The notes beneath the pieces are model-generated. The model made no database searches. It was not told the origin of the DNA and worked only from the letters and a program-made list of their open reading frames with translations. DNA of 64,000 nucleotides, taken from the NCBI GenBank assembly GCA_963573385.1, contig CAUYLG010062992.1, forward strand, positions 52,481 to 116,480, written 5' to 3'. Positions 1 to 14,338 of the stretch are shown here, one piece after another. Position numbers and translations under genes: made by a program. Source of the stretch: Cacajao melanocephalus. Its lineage: Eukaryota; Chordata; Mammalia; Primates; Pitheciidae. The first letter of the stretch is position 1. Every line of letters begins with the position of its first letter.

Positions 1-369
1 TGCCCTCTGTGTTCCCTCTCCACCTTCCATATGTTCACTTTCTTTGATTTGTATTCCTACACTGGGTAATTTCTGATTCTTTGTGTTTACAGATTGCCTT
101 TGTCCTGAGAAACTTTGAGCCAGGTGACTGTGTGCGTCCTTTTTTGGATCCTAACATCCAGCACAGTATTAGGCCTCTAGGCATGCAAATGAATACTCAT
201 CATAATAAGTATTTTGTATTCTTAAATGCTTACAAGTGGGCACAGTCAAAACCAGGAGAAAATACCAATGATGTTCAGTGTTGTTGAGAGTTTAAGAAAC
301 AGACATACACTGACTGGTAGGAATGTTCATTAATAGCAGTTTTTCAATATGCACCAAGCCTTAAGAATG
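1..369. other. Intergenic, nothing recognised
   Basis: No coding exon, repeat family or regulatory motif that I can name. A short open frame at 81-287 resembles nothing known to me. Confidence 0.5.
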
Positions 370-825
370 TGTGTATATTGGACTCAAAATTCTAATTTGG
401 GGGATTTATTGCCAAGAAATAAATTTATATGATCAGATTGAACCACAGTGTTATTTCTAACAGTCAAAATTTAGACACAGCGTTCATTGTCCAACAGTAA
501 GGACCAGGATAAATAACATGCAGTGAATCCATACGACTGAGTGGTATACACTCACTCAAAATATTTTATATATATTTATTCTCTGAGAAAGATAGCCACA
601 GGATATTGCTAACTGATGAAGTGCATTATGCAGCAATATATATAGTATTCCATTTTGTTTATTTTAAAGGAAAGATTACATACAACAAATCACGAAAAGT
701 GGCTCGCTCTGTGTGACAGGAATTATGGGTGGTTTGTCCTTGCTGCGTTTATATTAATTTTCATTTTTTGTTTTAATGCCTTTGCAATAAGAAAGAAAAG
801 TGAACATTTTAATTAAAAATAAACC
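370..825 (+). mobile_element. Old L1 3'-end fragment (L1M type)
   Basis: Contains the degenerate 'aataacatgcagtgaatcc' and 'attatgggtggt' phrases typical of the 3' part of old L1 elements, ending in T-rich then A-rich sequence. Heavily decayed. Confidence 0.45.
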
Positions 826-1614
826 CCACAGAGTTGTACTGCTGGAGGATCAACACAGGTTAAACTCGTGCTGCCTTAATCCCTCAGGTCAGGCGCACCC
901 CACACTCACAGACACCTGGCTTACCTCTGTAGGCCCTAATTATTCTCTGCTGAGCTCAGCGCCTTCCATTTCTCCATTGCCCTCAGAGACCGAGATGCAG
1001 CTGTCCAGGTAATGGCCATCACGAGCTGCAAGATCGTTGCCATAGTTACGAGCCCAATTTGTGTGATGCATTTAATTGGCTGGAATGGAAAAGCCTGAGG
1101 TTAAAACCAGGTTGGGGGGCGGTGGGGGTTGTAAGGACTGTGACTGCTGGAGGGAACACACTGTCCTCTACTTTGCTTCCCAGTCCTCCTTCCTTCCTCC
1201 TCCTCCTTCCTTCCTTCCTTCTTTAGGCCTAGAAGTTACCGTATGATTGGGAGAGGTCGCGTTATTTCACCAGATGGTGCTTTGGAACAGAAGTTGCCTG
1301 CTCTTGGCCAGCAGAGAGTCAAAGTGCAGCCTCCCTCTGCCTGGGTAATTCTTTGGTTCCTTGCTACTTTGTCCCATCTTTGCTTCCTGAAGAGGCTGTT
1401 ACAGAGGGAGGGTTCTTTCTGCCTGATTTATGTCTTCCTCAATACTGACCAGCCTAGTCCATAAAACAGATGCAAGTCCAGCTGTTCAGCGTCCGAGATC
1501 AGATAAGATCAGCTGTATCCAGGATGGTAGGGTTTTAGTCAAACCCCTAGCAAGTTTCTAGCTGCCCTTCCTCCAGCTCCCCCTTTTTCCCTGCCTCCCT
1601 TTAGTTTATAAATC
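826..1614. other. Intergenic, unannotated, with a pyrimidine-rich tract
   Basis: Mostly unique sequence. A TCC/TTCC-rich tract lies at about 1,187-1,224. No gene signal. Confidence 0.5.
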
Positions 1615-1873
1615 AGTGGTCTGATCAAGTTTAGGTGAAAGTAAAGGTTTGGCAAGTCTGGGCTCTACTTCTCCCCCAGGGAAAAGGTGAGAGGCAGAAA
1701 AAGGTACTTGGCCTAAATGGAATACAATGCAGTGAGCCTGTGATCACGTTGGGGGAGGGCAAAGGGAGCCCCTACTGGTGTGTTTCTGGAAAAGGCTTCA
1801 GCAAGTCAATAAGCCTACCTGAGCCTCAGTTTCCTTATCTGTGAAATGGGGAAATGGCAGAGGGCGGAGAGCT
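1615..1873 (+). repeat. Direct duplication, copy 1 (source)
   Basis: About 260 bases that recur at 4,549-4,821 with roughly 92% identity by eye and a few small indels. Copy 1 sits in ordinary unique DNA. The shared block ends with a MIR-like phrase (CCTCAGTTTCCTTATCTGTG). Confidence 0.9.
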
Positions 1874-2844
1874 CTGACCTTACCAGCTTCCTGCCCTAAG
1901 ATACCAAGCCTCTGGTGGATTCCTAACTAATGGAAGACAGTATTCCCTGGGGGCATGCCGGGTGATGGCAGCAAGTTTCTCTTCAGTTCAGGCTTACAGG
2001 TTCCTAACGGGAACATTCCTGAAGGTAGAGCACACCCTGTACTCACCATTCCACAAGCAATCGTGGCTCTGACCTGTCAGGGTGTGGACTTCCAACTTCC
2101 CTGTTGCGTTCTCAGCTCTTACACACAGCTGTGGGGTGGGTTCTGAAGATGCAGCTTCTACTAAGCAAAAGTTTGAGGAGCCAGAGGGAAGCAGAGTTAA
2201 GATCAAACTGGGAGATTGTGGTTCTTAGGCCTGCAACATACAAATTTCCCGGGATAAAAATCCTGTCGGTAACCACACACACAGGCACACACGACTCCTA
2301 GAAGGCTGAGGTTGAGGCACAGCCTTGGATGACTGACAAGAATACTATGGTCTTGCTCCTGAAAACGTGTGTGCAAAGAGAAGAAAATTCCTCCCTTCTG
2401 GGCCCTATTTTTCTCCTGTGTGCTTCAGTCGTCTGCTATTTATCCTATGTGGCTGAAATAGACTTTCTCATACCTGTTCCCTAAAGGAATGAGTCTTTGG
2501 CACCTGAGCATGTTTGGGGCTTTAAGCAATACTTGAAACAACCAAGTTTTCTCCCAGATATCGCTATAATCTTGGGGGTGGCAGGCTAGTCTGGCCGAAA
2601 TGCCAGATTTCTGAATATTTCTTTTGTGGTCTCTGTTCCTACTATTTCACAGTCTCTGCTCCTCCCCCTGCCCTCATTATGCCTTGGCATGAAGAGCGAA
2701 AACTTTCAGAGGTCGTGAGGAGGAGAAGCAACTGCCTGCTCCAGGTATTCAGTATTTAAAGATACAGAACGACTATCAGTGATGTCATTAATCCCAAAGC
2801 CACTTGCCATAAAATTTTAGGTTTGCCAAGATGTCGTAGTGTCC
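1874..2844. other. Intergenic, nothing recognised
   Basis: Unique-looking sequence; small open frames here have no recognisable similarity. Confidence 0.5.
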
Positions 2845-2914
2845 CAAACACTGAGCAAATAAAGAACGTGTCCTGGCCCCAAATACTGAGCAAATAAAGA
2901 ATGTGTCCTGGCCG
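2845..2914 (+). repeat. 35-bp tandem duplication beside an Alu
   Basis: Two 35-base units (2,845-2,879 and 2,880-2,914) share the phrase ACTGAGCAAATAAAGAA and differ at a few positions. The second unit runs into the first bases of the Alu at 2,910. Confidence 0.8.
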
Positions 2915-3209
2915 GGCGCAGTGGCTCATGCCTGTAATCCCAGCATTTTTGGGAGGCCAAGGCAGGCAGATCACCTGAGGTCAGGACTTTGAGTCCAGCC
3001 TGGACAGCATGGTAAAACTGTGTCTCTACTAAAAATACAAAAATTAGCCAGGCATAGTGGTGGATGCCTGTAATCCCAGCTACTTGGGAGGCTGAGGCAG
3101 GAAAATCACTTGAACCTGGGAGACAGAGGTTGCAGTGAGCAGAGTCCTTACCACTTCACTCCAGCCTGGGAAACAGAGCAAGACTCCATCTCAAAAAAAA
3201 AAAAAAAAG
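2910..3209 (+). mobile_element. Alu, full length (AluS-like)
   Basis: Starts GGCCGGGCGCAGTGG and ends in a 16-A tail. Flanked by imperfect copies of AAGAATGTGTC, a probable target duplication. Confidence 0.93.
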
Positions 3210-3639
3210 AAAGTGTCTTAATCCATCTGGTGGTGACATACTCTTGACCCACAGAATGTTTCTCCATCTGTGCAAATTGGTGACCTGTGTGGCACTGGGC
3301 TCGGTATCTGGCAGCTTCTTTCTGGTGGCTAGCCATCTAAAGTGAGGCAGGATGTCCCTGACCCCTCCACCCTCTCCAGCTTTTTGTCTGGAGAAACCAG
3401 GAGCCCTCCCACTTCCTGGCATTTCCTCTCTGCTCCTGGCAAAGGCTCTTGAGCCAGGCACGTGGTGTGGCTCTCCCCAAGCTGTGATCCCAGGGAAGGG
3501 AAGCTTGCAAAGCAAAGGATAATATCCTTAAAGGTTGAAGAAGAGGGAGGTGCTGGCATCCCCCCAGGGCACGGGAGCCCTGGCTTCTCCCTCCAGCCTC
3601 CTGTAGAAGACAGTATTGCAGAATGGTTGTGAGCACAGG
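3210..3639. other. Intergenic, nothing recognised
   Basis: GC-richer unique sequence. Overlapping minus-strand open frames of up to 119 codons in several frames indicate low stop density rather than a gene. Confidence 0.5.
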
Positions 3640-3800
3640 TTTTAGAATGAGGGAAAGCTGGCATGGACAAGTTATGTGTTATCTGAACCCAATTCCCTCA
3701 TTTGTAATTACGCTGACGACCTTATGCAAGGGTTAAATGAAGTAATAGATGCAAAATACACAGCATAGTGCCTGGAATGTAACAATAGCCAGTAAGTGGT
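3640..3800 (+). mobile_element. MIR SINE
   Basis: Follows the MIR order: 'ccctcatttgtaa', 'gggttaaatgaagtaata', 'catagtgcctggaa'. Confidence 0.7.
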
Positions 3801-4152
3801 AGCAGTTTTATAATAAGGGTCTATTGCTCCAGGAAAAAGATCATAAATTCTGTTGGATGGATTCTGGGTTGACCCAAAGAAACAAATTGCTGCTCCTGCA
3901 GAAACCAGAGGAACAGGTAAAAGATGTGGTTTTGACAGGTTTCTGAATATGTCTGGATTTATCATTGCTTACATATATGTGCACGTATATATTTAGTTTT
4001 CAAGCATTACATGGGATGATGAAGCTCTGGCTGGTTATTGGGGGGGAAAAGTTCTGCCAGAACAATTACAACATATTCATGCTGCCACTGGATTAACACT
4101 ACCTTTTACTTATATCCCATAGGTATTAAGTCAAAGGGCCTTTAGTTTTTTT

Positions 4153-4366
4153 GTTTTGTTTTTTTTTTTTTGAGACTGAGTCTCGCTCTGTCACCCAGGT
4201 TGGAGTGCAGTGGTGTGATCTCGGCTCACTGCAACCTCCACCTCCCAAGTTCAAGCGATTCTCGTGCCTCCGGCCAGGCTGTCGACAAACTGCTGACCTC
4301 AAGTGATCTGCCCAACTTGGCCTCCCAAAGCGCTGTGATTACAGGCATAAGCCACAGTGCCTGGCC
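4153..4366 (-). mobile_element. Alu with an internal deletion of about 85 bp
   Basis: Poly-T then GAGACTGAGTCTCGCTCTG. The sequence jumps from the left-arm CGTGCCTC directly to GGCCAGGCTG, losing the segment around the middle A-rich linker. Confidence 0.88.
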
Positions 4367-4383
4367 AAGGCCGTTAGTTTCTA

Positions 4384-4548
4384 AATCAGCACTGTCCAAA
4401 AAAATAACGTGAGCAACCATATTTAAAATTTTCTAGCAGACACATTTAAAAGAGTAAAAAGAGCAGGTAAGATTACTTATCAAGAGTAACCTAAATATTA
4501 TAATTTCAACACACACTGTTTAAATGGACATCATATTTTAAAACTGGA
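4384..4548 (+). mobile_element. hAT-Charlie-type DNA transposon, left part
   Basis: Starts 'atcagcactgtccaaa' and pairs with the right part at 4,822-4,956, which ends in the reverse-complement-like '...tagcgcaggtcta'. Interrupted by the 270-bp duplication copy 2. Confidence 0.6.
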
Positions 4549-4821
4549 TTTATAAATAAGTGGTTTGATCAAGTTTAGGTGAAAGAAAAGGTTTGGCGTG
4601 TCTGGGCTCTACTTCTCTTCTTCCCCAGGGAAAAGGTGAGAGGCAGGAAAAGGTGGTTGGTCTAAGTGGAATGCAATGCAGTAAGCCTGTGATCACTGTG
4701 GGAGGGGCAAAGGGAGCCCCTATTGGTGTGTTCCTGGAAATGGCTTCAGCAAGTCAATAAGCCTACCTGAGCCTCAGTTTCCTTATCTGTGAAATGGGGA
4801 AATGGCAGAGGGCAGAAAGCT
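4549..4821 (+). repeat. Direct duplication, copy 2 (inserted)
   Basis: Homologous to 1,615-1,873 in the same orientation, 2.9 kb away. Both sides are pieces of one DNA transposon, so this copy is the derived one. Confidence 0.88.
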
Positions 4822-4956
4822 TTCTTTATACCACGTCTATAAAATTTGGTGTGTGTTTTATACTTAAACACATCTCAATTTAGACTTGCCTCATTTCAAG
4901 TGCTCAGTAGCCATGTGGGGCTAGTGGTTACAGTATTGAATAGCGCAGGTCTAAAC
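4822..4956 (+). mobile_element. hAT-Charlie-type DNA transposon, right part
   Basis: Contains 'acatctcaatttagacttgcc' and 'gccatgtggggctagtggtta', standard for the 3' half of this nonautonomous family; continues the left part at 4,384-4,548. Confidence 0.6.
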
Positions 4957-5959
4957 CTTCACTCCAAGCCATGCTTCTAATACCCTGGAAGATAGCAATG
5001 TTTTCTATGGGGTGTTGAAGGTTCTGGGAATTTCAGCTTGACACCTCTCTCAATGGCCTTGACCCTGTCCATCTGATCTGATTCTTTAATGCTCTTTGGA
5101 AGTGCTGGCTGATAAAGGAGCAAGCTGCCTACATCATGACACTGAGAATAATATTTATTCAGCATACTTAAAGCCTGAGATGGGGCTGTTCATGAGCACA
5201 CCCTGAGGGCTGAGGGGGATCTGTGTCTATTGGCCCTTCCATGTGTCATACCCCGCCCACTGGGGAGCTCAGATCTAAGGCTGAAAGGCAATTTGCTTTG
5301 TGTGTGTGGTTCAGGAAAGGGGAGGAGTGTCTGGGGTCGGGGGAGCTTTTTATTGTAATCTAGACAAACACCATTCTTGTCAGCCAAGTGCTCACACTTG
5401 GGTAACACTTCCTTCCCATAAAGAATGAGCACGTGTTCTCAAGAGCCTGCAGGCCCAAGCAATTGCTATCAGCAGCTACAGTTAAAAGAAAGAGTTGCGG
5501 CCATCGCTGAGCTGTGGGGTCAGCTTCTTCCTCATGCCCTGTGAAGTTCCCATGGTGCAGGGTTCACCGCAGGGCTCAGAATGGAGCTGTGAGCCCTCAT
5601 GGCAGAGCAGATGGCTAAGAAGAAAGAGCTAGGGGGTCGCACAGCTGGGACACGTGGAGCATCGGCCCCTCCAGGGGAGTGAAGTGAAGCTCTGAGTGGG
5701 TAATGGGTTCTGCAGCAGGCAGGACATCGAGGCTGCGAGGAAGCCCTTCTCAGCAGGGAAGGTAGCTGTTGCTCCACCCTTGGCATCAGGTTGACGTGTC
5801 TAGTTTTGGGTCTGGCTTCCTGTAGGGCAATGGCTCTTAGTTTTCTTTGAGAGATCAGAAAAAATTCCCAAGAGAAACACATATATAAACACACCAGTTT
5901 GCTATGGGGTCTTGGAACGGTTGGTACGCAGTCACAGATATGTGCATGGGCTCTGGACT
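4957..5959. other. Intergenic, nothing recognised
   Basis: A 156-codon minus-strand open frame spans 5,532-6,002 but has no recognisable domain, no splice context and low-complexity composition. I do not call it a gene. Confidence 0.5.
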
Positions 5960-6114
5960 CAAGACCACCTGAGCTCAAAATCTGACTCTGAGACTCAGCC
6001 AACTGTCAGCTGTGTACCTTGGACGAGTTACTTGGCCTTTCTTAGACTTTCCTCTCCTTCCAAATAGCCGTAAAAACTTCCATTGGGCTGCTATATGATT
6101 AAATGAGATAGTAC
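5960..6114 (+). mobile_element. MIR SINE, interrupted by an Alu
   Basis: Carries the MIR phrases 'gtaccttggacgagttacttggcc' in degenerate form and 'attaaatgagatagta'; it resumes after the Alu at about 6,432. Confidence 0.65.
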
Positions 6115-6126
6115 AGACAAAGCTCT

Positions 6127-7205
<1,079 letters not shown>

Positions 7206-7515
7206 GGTCTGGGTATGGTGGCTCAGATACATAATCCCAGCACTTTGGGAGGTCGAGGCAGGTGGATCACTTGAGGTCAGGAGTTCGAGACCAGCCTGGC
7301 TAATACGGTGAAACCCCATCTCTACTAAAAATCCAACAACAAAACAAAATTAGCTAGGTGTGATGGCCGGTGCCTGTAATCCCAGCTACTCAAAAGGCTG
7401 AGGTAGAATGGCTTGAACCCAGAAGGCAGAGGTTGCAGTCAGCCAAGATCATGCCACTGCACTTCAGCCTGGGCAACAGAGCAAGACCCTGTCTCAAAAA
7501 AGGAAAAAAAAAGGA
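7206..7515 (+). mobile_element. Alu, full length, diverged
   Basis: Head GGGTCTGGGTATGGTGG; the tail is interrupted by GG (AAAAAAGGAAAAAAAAAGG). Confidence 0.9.
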
Positions 7516-7829
7516 AAAATTCCACTTTCCTTTATAAGGACTTCATTAGGTTCAGTGGTCTCTGGAATCTGGATGTATTCACTTAGACCTTTAAATAACA
7601 TTTGGTGCCCTGCCTGACTCCTCTCAACCTGCTATAAAATCCGCTTTGCAACTAACCAGCTGTGCTTCCTGAAGAAAGGCAGCTTTTCAGAGACAAGCTG
7701 CAAATCAATTGGCTTTGCAAAATCACCTGAAATTATCAAACTATAACACTTGCCTCCTTCCCCTAATCCCCTCCCCACCCCAACTGCCACCATCATCACT
7801 CTGTTACCAAGCTATACGATCTCAGGAAA

Positions 7830-7960
7830 AGATGTCATTTATCTGAGCTTCTATTTTTCTCATCTGTACAAATTATAACTACCTTTCAGGCGTATTGTAA
7901 GGGTTAAATGAAGTGTTCGTCACAGTACCTGGCTCCCAGCAGCCACTGGAAGTTTGGTTG
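7830..7960 (+). mobile_element. MIR SINE fragment
   Basis: 'ttctcatctgtacaaatt', 'gtaagggttaaatgaagt' and 'cacagtacctggct' follow the MIR consensus order. Confidence 0.65.
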
Positions 7961-8082
7961 TTGAAAGTATTGTTCCCACTCAGACCTCCTAGGTTTTTGC
8001 TAAGAGGCAAGCTAGAAGCATTTTTAAAGGTGGGAGGAGCTATGTAAATACATGATGGCACTATGTAAAGTTAGTCTACTTA

Positions 8083-8421
<339 letters not shown>

Positions 8422-9301
8422 AGGGAAAGCCTGGTTTCTGTTTCTGAAGAGTTGCCAGCCTCTGCCATTAAAGATACAATGGCTATTTCCAGGCTGTGCT
8501 ACAAAACTCTGGAATGTTAGACTCTAGTATTCCAAGATTGTTGTACATGTGTGGTTCCTTTGGCCCTAGGAACGGGGCGGGAGTATACACAAACAGATCC
8601 AACAGCGTGGGGTGAGCATGTCAGCATTGTAGCTGTGGGGCAGACTCCTCACCCTGAGATCTCACCTATTAATGACCTTAAAAGTGAAAGTTTGCACTTT
8701 TTAGGGGCTGCAGGGTGCCCAAGCTTAAATGTTATTTGTTTTTGTATTGGATTCTAAATGGATATAGCTGTAAGGAGGGGAGGGAGTGATCAAACATGTT
8801 GTACAAAAGCTTATCTAACATGTTTTTGAAGAGAGAGGCTGTAGCCTGCTTGGGCACTGGAGACCTGTGTTCTGGGCTTATCTCTCTCATTAGTCACTGC
8901 ATCACCTTAGCCAGCTGCTTCACTTTTTTGCATTTCAGGTACCCTGACAAGTAAAATGACCATTGTTAGATCAGCTGATGCCCCCAACACATCCATTCTG
9001 ATACCCACCCAGGCTGTCTAGTGGCGATGCTGTGCAGCTTTGCTTTATATTTACCTGAAGAAGTGTGGCTGTGACTGCCAATACCTCCTGCTGTGGTAAA
9101 AGCACTGCTCTGAGACTTGGCCTGCAGGCTGCTCTTGAAGACTGCCTCTCTCTTGGAGCATGTGCTGAGTTCCATTCTGTGTCAAGTTTTCCCCACAGCT
9201 GCAAGCTCATCATAGCCAAGATAACCCCAAATGCAATCCCTTGTGGCGTTTCAGTAGCTGGGCCCTTTGAAGCCAGGATAGCTGCTTGAAGCAGAGATGC
9301 T
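8422..9301. other. Intergenic, nothing recognised
   Basis: Open frames on both strands at 8,966-9,333 overlap each other; none has recognisable similarity. Confidence 0.5.
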
Positions 9302-9482
9302 CCTAATGTGGTCCAAGTGTGGTCCCCAGACAAGCAGCATCCACATCACCTGGTATTGTTAGAAACGCAGATTCTTGGGCCCCAGATCAGACCTACAGAA
9401 TTAGAAATTCTAGCCAGAAATCTATGTTGTAACTAACAAGCCCCCCATGGGGATTGTGATGCTGAAGTTTGGGAACCACTGG
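9302..9482 (+). mobile_element. MER5A (hAT-Charlie MITE)
   Basis: Reads 'aagtgtggtccccagac', 'cagcatccacatcacctgg' and ends 'gaagtttgggaaccactgg', near-complete for MER5A. Confidence 0.85.
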
Positions 9483-9703
9483 CTTGGAGTGTCTTGCTCT
9501 CTGGTAAGTGTGGTATCAAAGGAGTTCAGTGGTTTGCTACTTCACACAACTGGCACTAGTCCAATCAAGTAGTACTCACACCCCTAGTCCCCATTGAACT
9601 GTGTCTTCTTTAGCCACTTCTTAGAAGCCCTTTTCTTTCATGTACTAAGGGAGAACTAAGACTCTGTATCAAAAAAAAGTGACCTTCAAGAGTTAATGAA
9701 CAG

Positions 9704-9990
9704 GCTGGGTGCCATGGCTCATGCCTGTAATCCCAGCACCTGGGGAGGCCAAGGCGGGCAGATCACCTGAAGTCAGGAATTTGAGACCAGCCTGGCCATC
9801 ATATAGTGAAATCCCATCACTAATAAACCTAGCCAGGCATGGTGGCACACTCCTGTAGTCCCAGCTACTCAAGAGGCTGAGGCAGGAGAATCACTTGAAC
9901 CCAGAAGTCGGAGGTTGTAGTGAGCCAAGATCGTACCACTGCACTCCAGCTTGGGAGACAGAGCAAGACTCCATCTCCCCCCAAAAAAGA
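9704..9990 (+). mobile_element. Alu, first of a four-copy cluster
   Basis: Head GGCTGGGTGCCATGG; small deletion at the mid-linker (ATCCCATCACTAATAAACC); tail CCCCCCAAAAAAG. Confidence 0.9.
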
Positions 9991-10002
9991 AGAGTTAATA
10001 AA

Positions 10003-10240
10003 ACAAATTGGGTGCAGAGGCCCACACCTGTAATCCTAGCATTTTGAGAGGCCATGGTGGGTGGATGACTTGAGCCCAGGAGTTAAAGACCAGCCTGAGC
10101 AACATGGCAAAACCCATCTCTACTAAAACTTTAAAAATTAGTGAGCCTGCAAGATGAAAGTTGCAGTGTGCTGAGATCGCGCCACTGCACTCTAATCTCG
10201 CCTGGGTGACAGAGGAAGACCTTGTCTCAAAAAAAGAAAT
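10003..10240 (+). mobile_element. Alu with an internal deletion, second of the cluster
   Basis: Jumps from AAAAATTAGTGAGCC straight to the right-arm AAGTTGCAGTG, losing about 60 bases. Confidence 0.85.
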
Positions 10241-10317
10241 ATTCTGTGTGTTGAAGAATCCGGGCCACTGTGACTCAGCAAAGGTGAGTGGCTGGAGAGA
10301 AGACTGTTACCTAAATG

Positions 10318-10765
<448 letters not shown>

Positions 10766-11252
10766 TGCACATGAGACTCTGACCTAAGAAGATTTCTGTT
10801 AATATGCTAGTCTCTCCTCCACACAAGAGTCAACAGGAAGTGGTATTAGCTTCTGATTTTTATATAGGCCACCTGACCAAATACTGGAAGAAGAAACCTA
10901 ATGCAGCATTTCCCTGAATTTCTGCAAACTGGATGCACAGAAAGCCTTCAAGGACCTAAGGTCTGCTGGTAGCTAAGCATACACACATCAATGGGACAGC
11001 ATAGGGGTCAAGGCACTACAGGGATTTCTCGTGACTCTGAGTCAGGTGCTGTCTTGACCAAGTGGTTGTGTGATTCCAGGAACCTTCTTTCACCTGAAAA
11101 GGCCTCATTGGCCTCACCTATACAATAGAGATCGCACACAGTCTTAGGGCTTCTTTCATTTCTACCCATTGTTTTTGTTTAGTAATGATACCTTGCAGTC
11201 CTAATGCTCTTGGAATCGAGAATGGTGACTAGAAAACTTCAAAATGGAAAGA
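10766..11252. other. Intergenic, nothing recognised
   Basis: Unique-looking sequence. Confidence 0.5.
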
Positions 11253-12159
<907 letters not shown>

Positions 12160-12229
12160 ACAGGTAACTTCTACCTTTGAACTTCTATTGCGACAGGTTC
12201 AAAGGTTCCAGGGGAACGTGTTGGCCACT
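12160..12229 (+). promoter_or_regulatory. Candidate ACSL5 upstream promoter with an inverted pair of HNF4-like motifs
   Basis: ACCTTTGAAC at 12,173-12,182 and GTTCAAAGGT at 12,197-12,206 are perfect reverse complements, 14 bases apart. Each holds the CAAAGG core typical of HNF4-type nuclear receptor sites. AGGTTC also repeats at 12,195 and 12,203 with a two-base gap. HNF4 drives many enterocyte and hepatocyte lipid genes, which suits ACSL5. I see no TATA box or CpG island. The role is inferred from motif and position. Confidence 0.45.
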
Positions 12230-12374
12230 CTCAGGACAGTACACAGTAGCTTCAGGTGTGTCTCAGTCCCAGGAGTTGCGGAAAGAGTAGAAGTGCCTGA
12301 ATGCTGCTGAACTAATACAGCCAGCTGCGAGGGGAGCACTTCCTGGACCCAGGAAGTAAGAGCTTTCTTCCAAG
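12230..12374 (+). other. ACSL5: Candidate non-coding first exon (5' UTR) of ACSL5
   Basis: The sequence ends TTCCAAG followed by the donor GTAAGC at 12,375. Spliced to the acceptor at 33,570 it would supply the 5' UTR of the transcript that starts at the exon 2 ATG. It contains one tiny upstream ORF, M-L-L-N-stop, at 12,301-12,315. The 5' boundary is a guess. The call rests on the donor, the spacing of about 21 kb to exon 2 (similar to the human gene as I recall it) and the motif pair just upstream. A cap-site or RNA-seq read would settle it. Confidence 0.5.
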
Positions 12375-14338
12375 GTAAGCTGTGATAATACTACCTGCTC
12401 TATGTTGAATGTATCTGTGAGATAGTGGGGATGGGGTGGTATGGGGAAAAAGGGTGAGATGTGTTATGCTCAGCCTAAGGCTCTTTTAGAAGATGAAATT
12501 ACATTTAGTTGAATAATAATCTCAGTTGACTTACGTGGGAGGCAAAGAAAAAAATTCAGTTGGAAGGGGAGTGGAGACATATGAGCTGGGAATGGAATTG
12601 GAAGGGAACATGGATTTCACTAAGTACTAAAGCACACAAAGCCAGAATGTGAGTCTCCTTCATCTTCCATTAAGAAATCTCTGTCTCTGTGTAGTTAGAA
12701 GGAAAGGACCATCCGTCAGCTGCTGAGGGCAGAGAGTTCCATTTGGAAGAGAGAAGGGGAGGGGAATCAGCAGATACTCAGGTGCTGGGGGCTGCTCTGG
12801 GTAGATGATGTTTGCTATTTCATTGGCGTAGCTCCTCCTCTAAGGCAGGTGGTATCACTCCCACTTCACAGATGCATAGTGTGTCTCCAGGCTATCAAAC
12901 AGCATGGCGTAAGCTACATAGCTCAGAGGTGGTGTGGCTAGAATCTGAGTCTTGATAAGTTTCCACAGCCTGCTCAACAATGCAGAATTCTTGTGGGTTG
13001 CCACAACTTTCAGTTATCCCTTAAAATCCTGAGGGTGTCACTCATGTACACAGAGGTTTGATAGGAATACAACTCTGATGGGCCTTTAGAATGATCCAAA
13101 CTTCCTGAACTTGAGCATTTTTATTGGAAGAGACCAGTTAAAAAAAATAAAGCCTCATCTTCTCTTGGCCCTGAGCCCTGAATGGGCCCAGGGATGTGAG
13201 CGTGGCTGAGATGCAACACCCCCTCTGCCATCCTCTGCTCTCCTCTGGAGGAGGTTGCCTCTTGGGGAGCTGAGTTCCTGAAACTAAGCAAAAGCCAAGT
13301 GCTCCTCCAGCCATGAGATAAGCCAGAGGATGGAACACCGCAGGCTCCCCTTCGTCTTCCAGTCCATCTTTCCCCCATGTCCTAAGGCGGCTCCCCGTTG
13401 GCCAAGGGCTCAGCTCTTGTATTCTCCGAGATTGTGGCATGGCTCACCCTGGCTTCCTTAGTTGAAGGCTTTTAAGACCTACTCTGTAGAAAGAACGAAC
13501 CCTAATCTAGCTCCAGCAAGGAGCCAGGCTCAGGCTAAACTTCCTGTGAGCTTCAGTGGTGGATCGAGGCTGGGGAAAGTGCCACTTAATTCTGAAGCAT
13601 CTGTGAGATGAGGAAGGGGTGGGAAAATGTGTTATTTCTGTTTCCTAATCTGAGAATGGCAGCTCCAGGATCAAATGAGACTAACACAGGTCCTGGTAAT
13701 ACTGGGGGTGACCAAGGTGGCAGAATTGATTTTTAAGTTAAGTTTCGAAGGGTGAATGTGTCAGAGGGAAAGGAATCATGCCAATCCAACGGCTCACTGT
13801 CCTATTGCTCCTGACTGGCTTGTTTATGTTCTTGGCTTTGTCAGAACTGCTTCAGGGACTGAGACAGGCAGCTCTGGGAGCTGGAGAGAGGGGTAGAAGG
13901 TCTTTGGGTGGATCTGAGGGCTGAGGTGCCCTCTAGCCAGACATGCCTGTCCTTGGAATCAATCCAGCAGGGAACAGTGTCGCCTCTGCCTCTGTGATGC
14001 TGCTGATCTGGGAGGCACCTCATGTCATTTCAGTTTGTTTTTTTTTTTTGTCTTAGTTGAAAGGTGGTTGGCCACAGGAGGATGGGGTGAATTGTGTGGA
14101 TGAAGCTGGCATTCAGATCAGCCCTTAGGGGCTGGGGTAAAAGGCTTTGACACAAGCCAGGGTAGCTTTGGCGGCTTCTCCCCTTCTGCTCAGAACACTT
14201 CCACTTTCAGTTATGAAAAAAAAAAAGCAAACCAGGAAGTGAAGTCCCCGAGCACGTTAGAAAGCCTGACATGGCCTGACTCGGGACAGCTCAGAGCGGG
14301 GCAGAACTGGGGACACTCTGGGCCGCCCTTCTGCCTGC
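12375..14338 (+). other. Intron between the two alternative first exons
   Basis: Mostly unique, Alu-free DNA of about 2 kb with one MIR (12,800-12,975). The absence of Alus across 11,551-15,146 contrasts with the rest of the window and may mark the 5' regulatory region. Confidence 0.5.
12800..12975 (-). mobile_element. MIR SINE
   Basis: Antisense MIR order: 'cttcacagatgca', 'acatagctcagaggtggtgtgg', 'tagaatctgagtctt'. Confidence 0.6.

Noticed and set aside
5532..6002. 156-codon minus-strand open frame
   Set aside because: No similarity that I know, Ser/Arg/Pro-rich text typical of GC-richer non-coding DNA, and it runs into a MIR.
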